64,000 nt of DNA from Uranotaenia lowii (taxonomy: Eukaryota > Arthropoda > Insecta > Diptera > Culicidae). Within the stretch, counting starts at the first letter, position 1. The number at the start of each line of letters is the position of its first letter. Position numbers and translations under genes: made by a program. Positions 24,120 to 37,275 of this stretch are shown piece after piece. The notes below the pieces were generated by a model. It was not told the origin of the DNA and did no database searches. It worked only from the letters and a program-made list of their open reading frames with translations. The DNA is taken from NCBI RefSeq assembly GCF_029784155.1, contig NC_073693.1, positions 115,718,503 through 115,782,502 on the forward strand. The letters run 5' to 3'.

Positions 24120-24560
24120 TGGAAGGGGGATCAATTGTACCCAACTCTAGGGGATCAATTGTACCCATAATCAACATTTTAGAAAACTTTTTCTGAAAAA
24201 AGTTGAGAGTTTTCCATTGCTTTGAAAATATGGCATTATGAAGTTCATTTTACGCTCGAACGATGGATACATTGGAGCAAATATTTTTTTCATAATTTAC
24301 CCATGTAAGGAACATTTTAAAGTGATGAAAAAAGATCTTCAAGTTACATTTTATGAAATTTTTCAAACAACGTTCAATTACTCAAAAAATTATTTTGTTA
24401 AAAAATTTTAAACTACAAGCATTGTTATTTTGCTCATTTTGGCACATTTTTCTAGAACATTTGATCATTGTACGACATTCCAGTTTCGAGATATAGCTAA
24501 GGAATCAAGTATCCCCAGGGATCAAGTATCCCCAGGGATCAAGTATCCTCATTCTCCCCT
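24120..24560. repeat. GGATCAA-type short repeats, probable MITE remnant
   Basis: The left part has GGGGGATCAATTGTACCC twice (about 24127-24168). The right part has GGATCAAGTATCCCC-like units three times (about 24505-24550). The arrangement suggests the two ends of an old element, but the ends are not clean inverted repeats. Confidence 0.4.
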
Positions 24561-27218
24561 ATAGTTTAGAGCAAAGATAATGCACGTTTAGTCTTTGTAA
24601 AACGCTTAAGTGAACCAACCAAGGGGGTGATCAAGATACGAATATGTATGTAGGAAAGGTAAAGTAAAAATGGATTATAATAGTAAAATATAACAGAACA
24701 CTTTCAATATGATATGCATCCAAATATATTAAAATTCTTCATCATTTGGCTAGTGTACAATATCCGTGAATAATATTTATATGGAATTTTAATTTTTTTA
24801 TCAGAATGTCTTACAACAAATTTTTCTCAACTTGTAGTTAGTTCAACAATTACTTGATCAATTTTATGACCAATAAACTGCATGAAAGGTTTCTGCACAG
24901 TTCAATTCATATCTTATTATGTTTGTTTTTTTTTTACCATCGTTGAAAATATGCTAAAAAGTAAAGCAAAACAGATTGGAAAAATTAAATAAAAAAAACA
25001 TTTGAGATTTCATGCGGCAAAGCTTCAATCTGTTGTTTTTCAATCAAAGAACATACATTTTACATGTTTTCCAAGATTTCCCGGGAATTCACGGAAAATT
25101 GGCTGTCAGATTTCCTGATTCCCGAGAACGGAAAAATGGCCGGAAAACTGAAACTCTAATAGATAAATACAGAAATATCAATCTAAAGTTTTCAAATTTG
25201 AGAGAGTCTCAAAACCAAAGGAAGTGGTTTTTGAGAAACGTGCATAAATGTTTTTGTTTAGGCCTTTCTCATGTTTTATGTTCGAAAGTTGTAGTTTCAA
25301 TTCAATAAAAATTTATGAAGATTGAATTTTTTACGTCTGATGAAGATCAAGATTTTTAAAATCCTTCGGCATTATTAACTCGAAAATAATAATTTTTGCA
25401 CTTTGGCTCTGATCGAACTATGACACCAAACTCTTGTTAATTTTTCAATTTCTTCTGTCATGTTTGTTCAATTGAATACTGCTACTGGCTCAACGATTTC
25501 AAATTCGATTATAAATCAAGTACCGATATTCCCATTGTTTAATCAACCAATAATCAGCTTTACGGTTGAATGATGCCCATCGGTCATCAAGTCATTCTAC
25601 TAAAGTCCCTTGTCACCTATTTATTTCAGTTGACAGAAACCATTCCGTGTTTTTCAGGGCCCCGTTTCACAACAAAATCCAACACCAATCAGCAACAATG
25701 CAAGAGTGTCATAAAATTTTTAATTAAATTTTCCACACTCATCATTTTCCTAACCTCAAACTCCTCAGAGGTTTTTCCTCGAACAGGATGTTGTTTCGAG
25801 TGGACGCATCCGTCGTAGAATCCTGTTCCGAAACCTGCCCCTGAATTCGTTACTCCGAATTGCCCAGACAGCTCGGGGAAGTCAAAAGGCTCATTACCAC
25901 CGCGATTGTTATTCAAATTTACTCGTCTGTCTGTTGACGGACTGAGAAAGACCCTCCGCCATTTGTTTTAGCGACGAAGCAAGATTCCGTTAACGCTGAC
26001 GAGCTCCTAAAAGGGACCGCTCTTAGTTTGCCTGTTGGCTAGATTTGCTAACGTGTGTGCATCCTCGAGGAGCGTTCCCAATTGGAATCGTTTGCATAAA
26101 TTAAATTTTTCATGTTTGTTTCCGAAATGACAAAACATTACATAATTTATGACCTGTCGGCTGGAAGGATCGTCGTCTTTGTCGTCGTTGCACATGTGAG
26201 AGGCAATGATTTGCATTTCTGTGACTCTTTTTTAAATTTTATTTAAGGGCTCGGCAGCATCCTTTTTTCCTACGTAAATTTATGGATCATCTGGATTCTT
26301 CTGTTTGCATACATTCCATTCGATATGGTTCATCCCTACCTGCCCGGTTTTTATTTTCGCTCCCTTGCACGATCAGTTCTATGCTGTCAGTCGCACGTGG
26401 GAGTGTTCAAAAGTTTTGCGCCTTTCGGTAGGCAACAGACTGCCATTTGCTTTCCCTACTTTCGTTTACACCTACAACACGTAGCGTGATGAGGAAAGGT
26501 AAGCAAGCATGCACCTGAATCAAACATAATGCCTTATCATTTCGCCGATCATTGACTTGCGACATGGTTCTCCCCAGGTACCTAGTTTATATGTTTACAT
26601 TTGGTAGCATTAACACGCAAAACAGCAAAGCAAATAACAATATATTTTAACGTGGCTGAAGGTAGATTACATTTCAAGAACTTTCAAGTGGTACAACAAT
26701 ACTGAAAACGGTCATATGACCATATGTCCTCTATTTGCTTTCGCTCCTGGCGATGCTTAGAGTGCTATATAACATGATGTTTGAACAAAAACGGTTAGCA
26801 TGCAATTTTTCTAGGTATTCTTTATTTGTAAATTCATAAGGTTTAAACCAGCCTCAGTTCTAAGCTGCCTCATTTAAAAGTTCCTGAATTTCGTTCTTTT
26901 TATATGCTTATTGATGAATGTGGTGCTTCTATCATAGAATTTCTTTTCACATTCATGTTTCAGAATAATTATTGTACATCCCATTTGGTAGAACTGAATT
27001 TTTTAACTCTAGGACGAAGTTATAATTTTATCAAAAATTCATATAGTTGAGACCTTAGTTTTAGAAAACACCTTTTCAAATAGTTTTTAAATTCAAACCT
27101 TAATTTTGGAGTTGAGAAATGTATTTTGCGAAAAAAAAAATGAATTCACAAATATTTATGAAATATTCCCTTGAATTATAAAATTCTAAATTCGAAGAAA
27201 TGAATAAATAAATAAATA
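24561..27218. other. Intergenic segment, nothing recognised
   Basis: Mostly AT-rich. The part 25800-26560 is less AT-rich and unique-looking (for example around CCTCGAGGAGCGTTCCCAAT), which would suit non-coding regulatory DNA, but no gene or element is supported. Confidence 0.4.
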
Positions 27219-27591
27219 CAGACCCCCCGTTCGTTTTTGGCAACACGCCCGTAAATTTTATGTTTCCAAAATCGAATGTTGCCAAAGTCGAACGGTTTTG
27301 TTGTCACTTTTTTTTTTATTTTTATTTCAAATTAATCAAAATTGACATAAAACCTTGAATTAGCATAATTTTATTTTTTAATATAGCTCAATTATATTAG
27401 TTTTGAGCAGTAAAACATGGAAAAAGTAATGTTTCTACTGTTTAAAACAAAGATAATTAGGCCAAATTAAAAAAAAATCATGCTAACATTACGTTTTACA
27501 TTGATTTTGAATAATTTTATATGAAAAAAAAATAAAAAGTGGCAAAAAAAACCTTTTTTTTTTGGATGTTACCAAAATTGTACGGGGTCTG
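27219..27591. mobile_element. TIR MITE (CAGACCCC family)
   Basis: The left end CAGACCCCCCGTTCGTTTTTGGC is inverted at the right (ending ACGGGGTCTG). Between them are AT-rich arms with repeated GTTGCCAAA-like blocks. A second partial copy of the left end lies at 59555. Non-coding. Confidence 0.72.
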
Positions 27592-28199
27592 TTATTTAAT
27601 AAATAAGTAGATGCTTTTTCTTTAAAAAAAAACTGTAAATATAATAATGAATTAGATACGCAAGGGCAAACATTTAACATTTCTCTGTTACAAAAAAACC
27701 AAGAAAAGTATTTCTTCTTCCATAAATTGTTGTTTGAATCCAAATATACAATTTGACATAGGTGAACCAAACTTTCTTCAGATTTTTCACCTAAAAGATT
27801 GTACTGTTTGTCAACATACAAATTCAAATACGAACTAGACATGAATAGTATTTTTTTTTACATATTTTGGCTCTCATGTTGAAAGGTGAATTTGAGGGAC
27901 TAATATTTAAGACGCAGTAGACATTTTTTGAAAAAAAAAAAATTAGAACACCTTGTAAGTGGTAAAACAGATTTTCACTCTAATCAATATCAATTGTTGG
28001 GCAAATGTAAACGAAACAATGCCCAATGGGGAAAAAAGTTCATAAACCGCGAAGAAATTCAATGTTTTCCCATTTACATAAACCATATCTATGAAAATAT
28101 AGTTTCCTTTCCTAAAAATATCCGGAGAATAGTTTCAGACGCTGCACGAGCTTTCGAACGGAGATATAACGCATTTTAAACCCCAAATTTCCCTTTATT

Positions 28200-29335
28200 C
28201 TGTTAACAATCTAGAAAAACAATGATTAAGTAAGACTAAGATATTTTGAACAAAAAAAGACCTATCTTATGTGATTTTTTCCAAGGTATCAAATTAAGGC
28301 TATTTGGCACTCCTAAATTTTTATGATTAATTATGAAAACAGTTAGTTTGGACTCGAACATTTTGAACCAAATGTTACCTATCTTATGCGATTATTCCCG
28401 AGGAATCGAATGGAGGCTATTTAAGCCACCGCACGCATCGGAAATTGGAGTTATGGCTAGTTTCCCCTCGAATCCGCTTTATTTTTTGAACATTGCAGCA
28501 AAGCATGATCGGACTTGAAAATTTTAAACCAAATGAGACTTATGTTATGTTATTTTTTCTGGAGAATCAAATAAAGGGTGTTTGAGCCACCGCACGCTTT
28601 TTGAAATGAAGCTATGGCTGGTTTTACCCTCTATTCCCCTACGTTTTTCAATTAATTCAGAAAAAAACATGTTCGGACTTTAAAATTTTGAACCAAATGA
28701 GACTTATGTTATGTGTTTTTTTCTGAGAAATCAAATGAAGGATAATTTAGCAACCGCACCTTATTGGAAATGGAGCTATGGCTCTTTTTACCCTCGATTC
28801 CCCTAAATTTTTCAATTAATTCTGAAAAAACATGGACTTGAAAATTTTGAACAAAATGATACTTATCATGTGTGATTTTCCAAAGGAATCAAATGACCAG
28901 CCATCGTACGCATCGAAAATTAGAGTATTGGCTGTTTAAACCTCAATTATCCTACAGTTTTCAAATATTTCAGTAAAATGCATGTTCAGACTTGAAAACT
29001 GAATACCAACTGGGACTTATTTTGAGTGTTTTTTTTTTCGGTTAAAAATTTTAATTCTGAACACGCTATTTCTGAAATATTAGATACATATTTTGGAATT
29101 GAAAGGAAAACAGTCGTTTCTTCATTTCCGATACGTGCGGGGGCTCAAATAGCCTTCAATCGACTCCTCAAAAAAAAAAAAAATGATCACCCAGGTACGG
29201 AAATTGAGTTCAAAACAGCCATAGCTCCAATTTCCGATACGTGTGGTGGCTCAAGCAGCCCTTATTAGATTTCTTGGAATAAATCACATAACAAAGGTCT
29301 AATTAAGTTCAAAATTTGCAAGTCCGAACTTACCA
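28200..29335. repeat. About 160-bp tandem repeats with inverted copies
   Basis: The anchor ATGGCT/TTGGCT recurs at about 28453, 28614, 28778 and 28927 (spacings 161, 164, 149). Each is preceded by AGCCACCGCACGC-like sequence and followed by CCC-TTTTTCAATTAATTC. From about 29110 to 29335 the same blocks appear in opposite orientation (AATTTCCGATACGTG-GGCTCAA, twice). A partial unit precedes the array. Confidence 0.78.
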
Positions 29336-29428
29336 GAGTGATGTTTCTAAAGTGGACTTTCAAAATCTTTAGTGTATTTGTAACGGTCTTTGATTTAAAA
29401 CAGCAGTCAGCAAAAATAGAGTCCCATA

Positions 29429-30264
29429 CAAGGAATATTTAAAGAAGGTAGTGCCAAGGCAGCCCTGCTCTAGTATTGGTACATACTGCGACGTCACAAT
29501 CACGAAAAATCTGTTAATTTACTAGGAAACTTTTCTTTTTCGATGATAATTCGAAGAATCTGCTGGAAATTTTCCACTTTGAAAACATGTTATTATAGAA
29601 TGATTCTTGCTCTTCAAGATAGGTACAAAAAAAGTTGCATTTTCAAATATTTTTTCTATAAAGTACACCATCGAAGTTTGAAAAAATTGTGGGTTTTCAC
29701 CACTGAAATTTGCAAAACTTTAAAAATAGTTCAAATTCTTCCATTAAAATGTTCAAGTCAGTGCAGTTTAAGCTCCTCATTACAATAAAGTGATCAAAAC
29801 CCAATTTTTCAATCGAAATCACAATCTTTTATTGGCATTTTAGTAAACTGAGTTGACAATCATGAATTGATGTTAATTGTTGTACATAAGATTTGTATAT
29901 GGTAAACCCGTTGGATTAAAATCATGACAATCAGTTGAACACACAATATCCACCAGCTAGACCTTTTCGCAGCTGATATTTTCTTCATTTTTGCACGTTT
30001 TAGCTTCAAGGCGACAATGCATTCATTAATAAATTAAGAAAAAAAACATAATGCAATCTTCAAAGGACTAAAAAACTTCATAACATTGTGAAATAGAGGC
30101 CTTGCAACTAAATCAAAATGAAATTGGAATTCAATTTCGTTCTTAAACATGTTTTTCTTTGAAAGTCTTACCATTTTCACATAAATTTTCGATACAAACG
30201 TTTTTGTGACGTCACAAAAAAAACCAATATGGCTCTCGGCACTACCTTATTTAAATATTCCTTG
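29429..30264. mobile_element. TIR element with 9-bp target duplication (Mutator-like?)
   Basis: An 836-bp element. The left end CAAGGAATATTTAAAGAAGG and the complement at the right match over about 27 bases with one mismatch. It is flanked by perfect 9-bp repeats AGTCCCATA (29420-29428 and 30265-30273). Nine-base duplications are typical of Mutator-like elements. The interior has only chance frames, so it is non-autonomous. Confidence 0.82.
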
Positions 30265-30329
30265 AGTCCCATAAAGTAATTTCTACTGCTGGAAATCAGC
30301 AGATACATCAATAAAAGCTTATGAAACAA

Positions 30330-30587
30330 ACCGGGACAAGTATTTAATTGATTTTAGGACCGATATACTGACGAATCTGGACGAAGTTTGGAAAAAGCAT
30401 TGTTTTTGCACCTGACTTCATGATCGGGGCAAGTGTAAACATAGAAATTTAATCACAAAAGTACAGTTTCTTTTTGCTAATATTTTTATTTTGTTTTTTT
30501 TTTAACGGGAATTCGATGAGAACTAATTATTTTTCTAGAACATATGAAAGTTGAGCCATGGTGAAATCCGTTTGCACTTGTCCCGGT
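30330..30587. mobile_element. Small TIR MITE (ACCGGGACAAG family)
   Basis: The left end ACCGGGACAAGT is inverted at the right (ACTTGTCCCGGT). A diverged, internally deleted relative is at about 60680-60850. Non-coding. Confidence 0.6.
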
Positions 30588-31036
30588 GTACCTTAAATTG
30601 AAGTTAAAAGTTGTACAGTCTAAATGAGATTTTGTTAACATTCAAGTTTCAACGGTTTGTTTAATGATTGAAAAGTTTGAGTGAAATTTTTGTTATTTGA
30701 AAAAAAAAAAAAAATGAATTCTGTAATAAAATTGAGCACTAAAGTCCTTCAAAATGTAATTTTCAATCACTATCTATCGTATAAATGTTTGCGTAGATTG
30801 ATTTTTTTTATTTTTATGGTTCATTTTTATGAAGAGATTTTTTACGACATTCCTTAGATAAAACACTTTGAATTATGATGATTGTGAATGTCAATCTATG
30901 TAACTCATCATGAAACAAAGAATACAGATGAAATTATTACCGAAATTTCGGATGGTTTGATTAATGGAAAAGAAGGAATATGGAATATATAGGGTAAATT
31001 GCCCTACTTTGGACCGTTAAGGCAGCTATTTTTAAA

Positions 31037-31945
31037 TACCGTAATCCGGGGTAATATTGATCACATTTTTCAATATTTTTCGATTATTTTTCCTATTAAG
31101 GAGAATGTTGCATGTTTAATATTTTTAAAACCAGTACTGGACTCCTATGGACGTAAAACATGGTTGCAGAAATTTATTGGACTACTTTGAATTTGATTTA
31201 AAAATCGATTTCTTCGCTGTTCAGGAATTGATACTTTGGGGTTACATTGATCAGTCTTCATTTTTACGGTTTTAACGAGTTTTCTTGATCATAAAGGATA
31301 CCAAACACCTTTATAATTGTTTACAAATTCAAATTTATCAATATGACCTTGCTTTTGAACGTTTTCTTCAAAAAACATTTCCAATCGAAAAAAAAAACAA
31401 TTATGCTTCATACATCTAGGAGCAAACATTATTATAATTGCTAAATAGTTTTAGCTTCAAAATACAATTGAGATTATACCTTCACACATTCCCTAAAGCC
31501 CTCCCACTATTTCCATTTTAATTTTTACTTCAAAGTTAATCATTTGATAGGATTCCTATCCATTTGTCCAATAAGGGCTTACTCTTGGAAAATATTCTTA
31601 CTTGATATTTAATCAAAAATTTATCGATAAATGACTATAAAAAATAGCACTATAACTATACACATACAAAGTATATAAGTTGTTCTTTCACATTCAACCA
31701 CCCGTTTGCTTCTAAATATTTTTTGATATCATTTGGAGAGCTGTTTGTTGGCGAGCTTAGGAAAAAATAGATTTTTAAGATTTTCAAATTGTAACGGAAA
31801 TATATGATGCTCAATTAATAAACTTTTAAACGTAGAAAAAAGTTTTCAAAAATTCAAGCTATAGACTAAGTTATTGATGATAATGTGGAAAAATTTATTG
31901 ATGGTCAAGTTACTCCGGTGATCAAAGTAACCACGTTTTACGGTA
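31037..31945. mobile_element. TIR element (TACCGTAA ends)
   Basis: The left end TACCGTAATCCGGGGTAATA followed by TTGATCAC is inverted at the right (GTGATCAAAGTAACCACG then TTTTACGGTA). About 0.9 kb, AT-rich, non-coding interior with a second GGGGTTACATTGATCAG block near 31239. Target duplication not clear. Confidence 0.65.
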
Positions 31946-33794
31946 ATCATATTTGTTCTCATAAATGGTTTATATTTTCCATTAAACTTATTTATAGTTC
32001 ATAATCTTATCTGCGAGTTTAAATGAGAATTTTCAAGATAGGTTTCAAATTTGCAAAGATATGGATGATCAAAATTTCCATCTTTGAACTGTTGTTTGGA
32101 TTTTGGTACTGAACCGGTGCCTCCCATTGGACCTAGAACTAAAATTTCTATAAAAAGTATTATATTTCGAAAATAAATAAATAAATTCATTAAAAATGTA
32201 ATCTTTAATCAAACATTATCATAAATTGTATAACAGTTTTTTATGAGTAAAAAAAATTAAATTTCTGCTATGAATATCTCAAACACTTTCACTCCCTGTC
32301 ATCTGAACAACATCTGAAACTTTTTTTTTGAGTTTACTTACTTGTAGTTTATTTTCGCAAAGCTAACAAAAAATGTTAGAAATAATCAACATTGGTTCTG
32401 AATTGTGCTCCAAATCAAAATTCGCACCTTTGTTGCCCTTTTTGATATTGAAACAAAGTTTTGGTGATGTTAAGTCTAAAAATGGAACATCAAAGTCTTC
32501 CTGATAAAATTTTCAAAGTTTTTAAAGATGCACCTCCTAATCAGTGGTAAATCAGACAGCTTAATTAGTGGGGCGCATTTTGAGAAATTTGTGAATAAGG
32601 AAAAATCACGTCCTTTACTGTCCAAGCCAAATTTTTAAAAGACCTTACTTTCACTGTCCCCTTTACAATTTTGCCGTGTTTTTCTGTTAAACTAAAAATT
32701 ATAGGATTAAAGATGCTCTAGGAATACAGTTCAGAGTAAAAATCTTAAGTTATCACAGTTTCAAAGGTGATGGGAAGCATGGATCGCACTGAAATCAAGA
32801 GTGAGATTGTAAACACACAAGAGTGAAGAAAAACCTGCAGTTTGACAGGACAAGGCTTCAATCTTGAACAACATTGATCCGGAAAAGTGTCACCTCTCTC
32901 AACTGTATCGCAGCCGGATTCTTCACTTCTCGATAATGTTAAAAAAATGATGTTAGTTTTCCTCCAACCTTAAGTACACACAGTCGGGGTTTCAAAAACG
33001 ATAACCATTATTCTTGTACAATTCCATGCCAGGCATTGTGTACGCAGTCCCTCTATATGGTATGTGTTTATCCAGCCCATACTCTTTACCCTTGTGCCGC
33101 GAAAAAGGGTGCAAACGGAGGGGTGCCAATGGAAAAGTGAAAGGGTACAAAATGTCATAAATTTCATCATAATCATAATCGGTGCAGCAGCAAAGTTTCA
33201 TTCCCCAGCGGAATCAGCAGCGGGTTAACGGATTTTCTGAATGTGTATTTTATTTCACTCTTCTATGCATCCATGCCTTAGGCTACCGATAATGCCACAG
33301 AATGGGTTGGTCCATCCTTTAGTCCAGAAACTTAGTTTGGCCAGTACAATATTTGTTCGGCTGCCTTGATTACCCTCATCAAAATTAGCGGATCTAAATC
33401 CGATGGCGATTGAACATGTCGTTAGCGCCATTAGGTTAAGTTGCGTAATGGTGAGCGCACTTAGTTTTTACGATATGTGACTCTTGTCGAAAGATTATGT
33501 TACGTGATACGCCTAAAATACCACCTGAAGTCATGCGTAACAGGATAACACCCATAAACAGGATTTCTGTCATTCGCAAGATTTCTAAATTTTCAGAAAA
33601 TATTCATCTTTTTCATCCACAGGGTATACAAAATCAAATGAAAATTGAAATACACACATGTAACACAAATAATGTGACCTTTACATTTTCTGTTATTTAA
33701 AAATTTTCATAACATTTTTATTCAATTACTGTTGTGTTTTAAAAAGCCTTTGTTGACTTTTTTTTTATTTAAAATTCAAACAATTCAAATTATT
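31946..33794. other. Intergenic segment, nothing recognised
   Basis: AT-rich left half. The segment 32760-33460 is less AT-rich and unique-looking. A short CATCATAATCATAATC at about 33166-33181 is the same hexamer motif as the large satellite, at only two to three units. No gene supported. Confidence 0.4.
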
Positions 33795-34015
33795 ATATCT
33801 CGCGTGAGCTTTCATTACGTCATATGAAACATCTTAAAAGTTATCAAAACAACTTTTAAAATTGTATTCCACATATATAATATGTTGTCCAGGCTACAAA
33901 TATTCTAAATGGAAAGAAGTTGCGACTAGTTTATGTCAGTTTTAGTATTTTTCGTAATAAAACTTTTTGTTTATATTTGGTTTCATACGACGTAATGAGA
34001 GCTCACGCTAGATAT
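33795..34015. mobile_element. Short TIR MITE (ATATCTCGCGTGAGC ends)
   Basis: The left end ATATCTCGCGTGAGCTTTCA, continuing TTACGTCATATGAAAC, is inverted at the right with four or so mismatches (ending GCTCACGCTAGATAT). TIR of about 36 bp, total 221 bp, non-coding. Confidence 0.75.
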
Positions 34016-35073
34016 GTTAAACGGTAATCAGTAAATATCGATCAGTTCTTGTTTTTTGATCGAAAGTTTAAAAAATCCAATTCTGAGTTTTGAATCCGAG
34101 AAATATGTATTAGGAATCCCTATCAAATAGCACTGCTTTGATTTTCAGTCCACCTGCACAACGGATGTAACCATCTATTTGCACTAGAGTAGAAGATCGT
34201 TCTGGCTCGTGAAAGGGTATTTTTTATGACATCATTTTTCGCTAGGATTTTTGTTTCAAATACCACGCGTTGGGCAAAAAATCACCCCTTCCTCTGTTCA
34301 ATACTTCACTTTACACAGAGAAAAAAAACTTGTTCAGAAAATAGTGACGGGAGCGGTTGGAAAAATTTTGTTTCTGGTCGAAACACACAGGAGTTAGTGC
34401 CTTGCAATTTTATGCTGCATTTGTTTAACTTTTGGTTTGTGTTAATAAATGGAGTAGGGCTGGATAGTATTGAAATATTTTTTGAATAAACAAATAATAT
34501 GGTCTTTCCATGGATATAAAAGCTACTTCAGGAGAGATAACTTCTACTTAGAATTTTGCTCAATAACTCCAGTTTTTAATCTAGGAGTATGATGACAATT
34601 CATAAGATAATCGAAATTACCTAATTTGGATTTACTCTAACCATCAACTATTGGGATTATTTTGAAAATAATGTTCAAATTATCCAAACTTTAATCAAAT
34701 CCGATTTTTACTTTTAAAACTTGTCTGCAGATTTAACAAACAAACTTTAAAAGTAAAATATTTGTCGTTTAGCTCTTGACGAGCAAGATGTTTGACGTGC
34801 GTTGTCAAAGGAAACAGTTTCCATGAGAAAAAAATCATTTGAAGTGCCTTGGTTAAACTGAAGAAAGATTCAATGTGTTGTATGAAAAAAAAAATTAAAG
34901 ATTCAAGTGGTATTCAAGCTGTAAACGTGACTTCCTAGATCGTAGCAAAAGTAATAGAACAGCAAATTAGTGAGGAACTTCCAATCTTTTGCTTCTCTTT
35001 TTCTTTCTGTAGAGATGATATGAAAGATATGCAGAAAATGAATCAAGTGTAATAAAAAAAAAACGACAATGGC
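34016..35073. other. AT-rich spacer, nothing recognised
   Basis: No gene, RNA or element boundary can be supported. Confidence 0.5.
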
Positions 35074-36050
35074 GTGGTTGGTAGAAAAAGACAGAGAGCA
35101 CAGAATATTAAGGTTGCTGCTACGAAAAATTTGTTTCTAATTCGGCCTCCGGTAGAAAGATGGATTAGCACAGGGTGTGCAGATTTTGAAGGCTGTTGCT
35201 ACAAAAAAAAATTGATTCAGTCTCCGGTAGAAAGACGGATTAGCACAGGGAGCACAGATTTTAAAAGCTGCTGCTACGAACAAAATTGTTTCTGATTCCG
35301 CCACTGTAAAAAGACGAATAGACTTAGGAAGCGCAGATTTTCAAGGCTGCTGCTACTGATTGTTTGTTATGATTTGGCCTTACGGTGGATAAAGACGGAA
35401 TGGCTTCAGAAGCGCATTTTTTAGGACTGTTGCGGCTGATTGTTTACTTTTCCGGTGAAAAAAAAACTGAATTGGCTAAGGAAGTGCAGATTTTTAAGGC
35501 TGCTGTTGCTGATTATTTGTTTTGATTTGGCCTTCCGGTGAAAAAGACGGAATTGGATGAGGCAGCGCAGATTTTTAAGGCTGCTGCTGCTGATTGGTTG
35601 TTTTGAATTGGCCTTTGGGTTTGGAAGGCTGATTTTTATACCGTATTTTTTTCTCCCCTCGTTCAGTGTTTCACCGTTCCCGATGAAAAAAAAAACGTAT
35701 CCAATGTTTTGCTACCTCACTCACTCGCACGCTCTCTCGCAACACTGACAAAATTTTCGGGGGATCACCGCCCGATGGCAGTGCAACACCAGGTCAAAAC
35801 CAGTGCAACACTATCCGAATAAACAAACAGGTTGACAGCACCTAGTGGTGCACCTGTGCAACACTCAGCATAAACAAATACAGTATTAGAGTACAATCGA
35901 ATTATTCCGGCTCTCGTTAACAGAGATAGAGTGACAAGAAAAGCACAGTTTGGGAAAGCTGTTGCTAAAAATGTTTTTAGATTGTTTCGGATCTGGTAAA
36001 CAAAACAGAGCGACAGGAAAAGCACAGGTTGGGAAGGCTTTTGTGAAGAT
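35074..36050 (+). repeat. About 78-bp minisatellite
   Basis: Seven units in 35074-35620 share GATTTT-AAGGCTGCTGCT and CGGTAGAAAGACGGATT. Anchor spacings are 79, 75, 79, about 80, 73 and 81. Two further partial units (AGAAAAGCACAGTTTGGGAAAG type) lie at about 35930-36050 after an unrelated 300-base interruption. Unit length is not a multiple of three, so no repeat protein is encoded. Confidence 0.8.
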
Positions 36051-36140
36051 TATTTTCAAATTTGATGAAGAATATGCAGAACATAATTAAAATTTTCTGA
36101 TTTGAAAAGCATTGGCTGAGAATGGAATCTAGAATTGAGA

Positions 36141-36186
36141 TGAGGGATATTTAGAATACAAAATTTTGTATTCTAAATATCCCTCA
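36141..36186. repeat. 46-bp perfect palindrome
   Basis: TGAGGGATATTTAGAATACA continues to a centre AAAATTTT and is then exactly complementary back to ATCCCTCA. There is no loop. It sits in DNA with repeated GAGATGAGA-type motifs (35010-36520). Confidence 0.9.
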
Positions 36187-36649
36187 ATGATTCTTTTGAG
36201 AATAGAGTTGAGAAAAATGCAGAGATGAGACGAATGATATTCTTCCTTCTTCTTCCTTTCCTCTTTATGGCCAGCTGTTGACAGCTAAACTGCCAAGGGT
36301 TGTCAAGTAGGGGTGTTCGAATGATATTCAGAAATAAAATAAAATTTATTGGATGGAGAATAAAGATGCGGAATATGGAATAAAAATTAAGGATATTTGG
36401 TAAATAAAGTTTTGTTTTAAAAAAATAAAAAAAAAACAAAAGACGAGACGTAAAAAGTTTTGATTGAGAATAGAGGTGAGAAGGAATGTAGAGATGAGAT
36501 GAAGGATATGCAAAAAAATAAATCAAATTTAATAAGAAAAATAAAATAAAATAAAAGTTGTATTCGCAGATGATAAATAAAATAAATTTGTATTGCCACG
36601 TTTGTTGTTTTGGCAACACTAGGTGAAACAAACAAAACAAAGTCAATCA

Positions 36650-37275
36650 TGGGTCGATTCACGATGACGTATTCTCCCTTTTGTGGTGACAGTTCGCACG
36701 TCCTGTTTACAAAATTTTACGAACGAGAAATGGGGTGCGGTGAAATTTTTCGTGCAGCTGCACGGTCAAGAAATTTAACTCAAAACTCAGTTTAAGGATA
36801 GCAAAAAACCAAGTTCCATTTTGTGAATTAAATTTAGCGCATTTTTTGGTTTCTCATGTTTATCTCTTTGGAAATGAACAGAAGTTGAAAATGCGTAAAA
36901 AATTTCGAAAGGGAGGTTTGTTTATTAAAATGTTTCAACATGTTTTCAAACCCCTTCTTCAACAAATTTGATCTGGACCAACCCACTTTGCATTGAATAT
37001 TCTGGGAAAGCGCGTCTACTTGAAATAAAAAATTCCATCAAATATCCAAATGTGGAAACTTCTAAAGAATTCGAATGTGCTGAATCGATTGTCCGCAAAT
37101 TTTCTGTGTTATTTTGACCGGAAGCTGTAAAACAAATGCACATACTTATACGACAACACTATTCAGGGACAGAAGAATCTAATAAAGGAAAATTCTCCGG
37201 AAAACATTCCGAAAGAAAGGCTCAACTATTATAAATTTTTACGATATGATATTTTCGAGGAATAAAAATAACGTC
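36650..37275. other. Spacer, nothing recognised
   Basis: AT-rich DNA without a supported gene or element. Confidence 0.45.

Noticed and set aside
28200..29335. CRISPR-like or regularly spaced repeat array
   Set aside because: The units are contiguous 150-164 bp repeats with no unique spacers, in an animal genome.
36173..36646. 157-codon minus-strand open frame rich in Phe, Leu, Ile and Tyr
   Set aside because: It is a low-complexity frame across A-rich repeats, with no recognisable domain or splice context.
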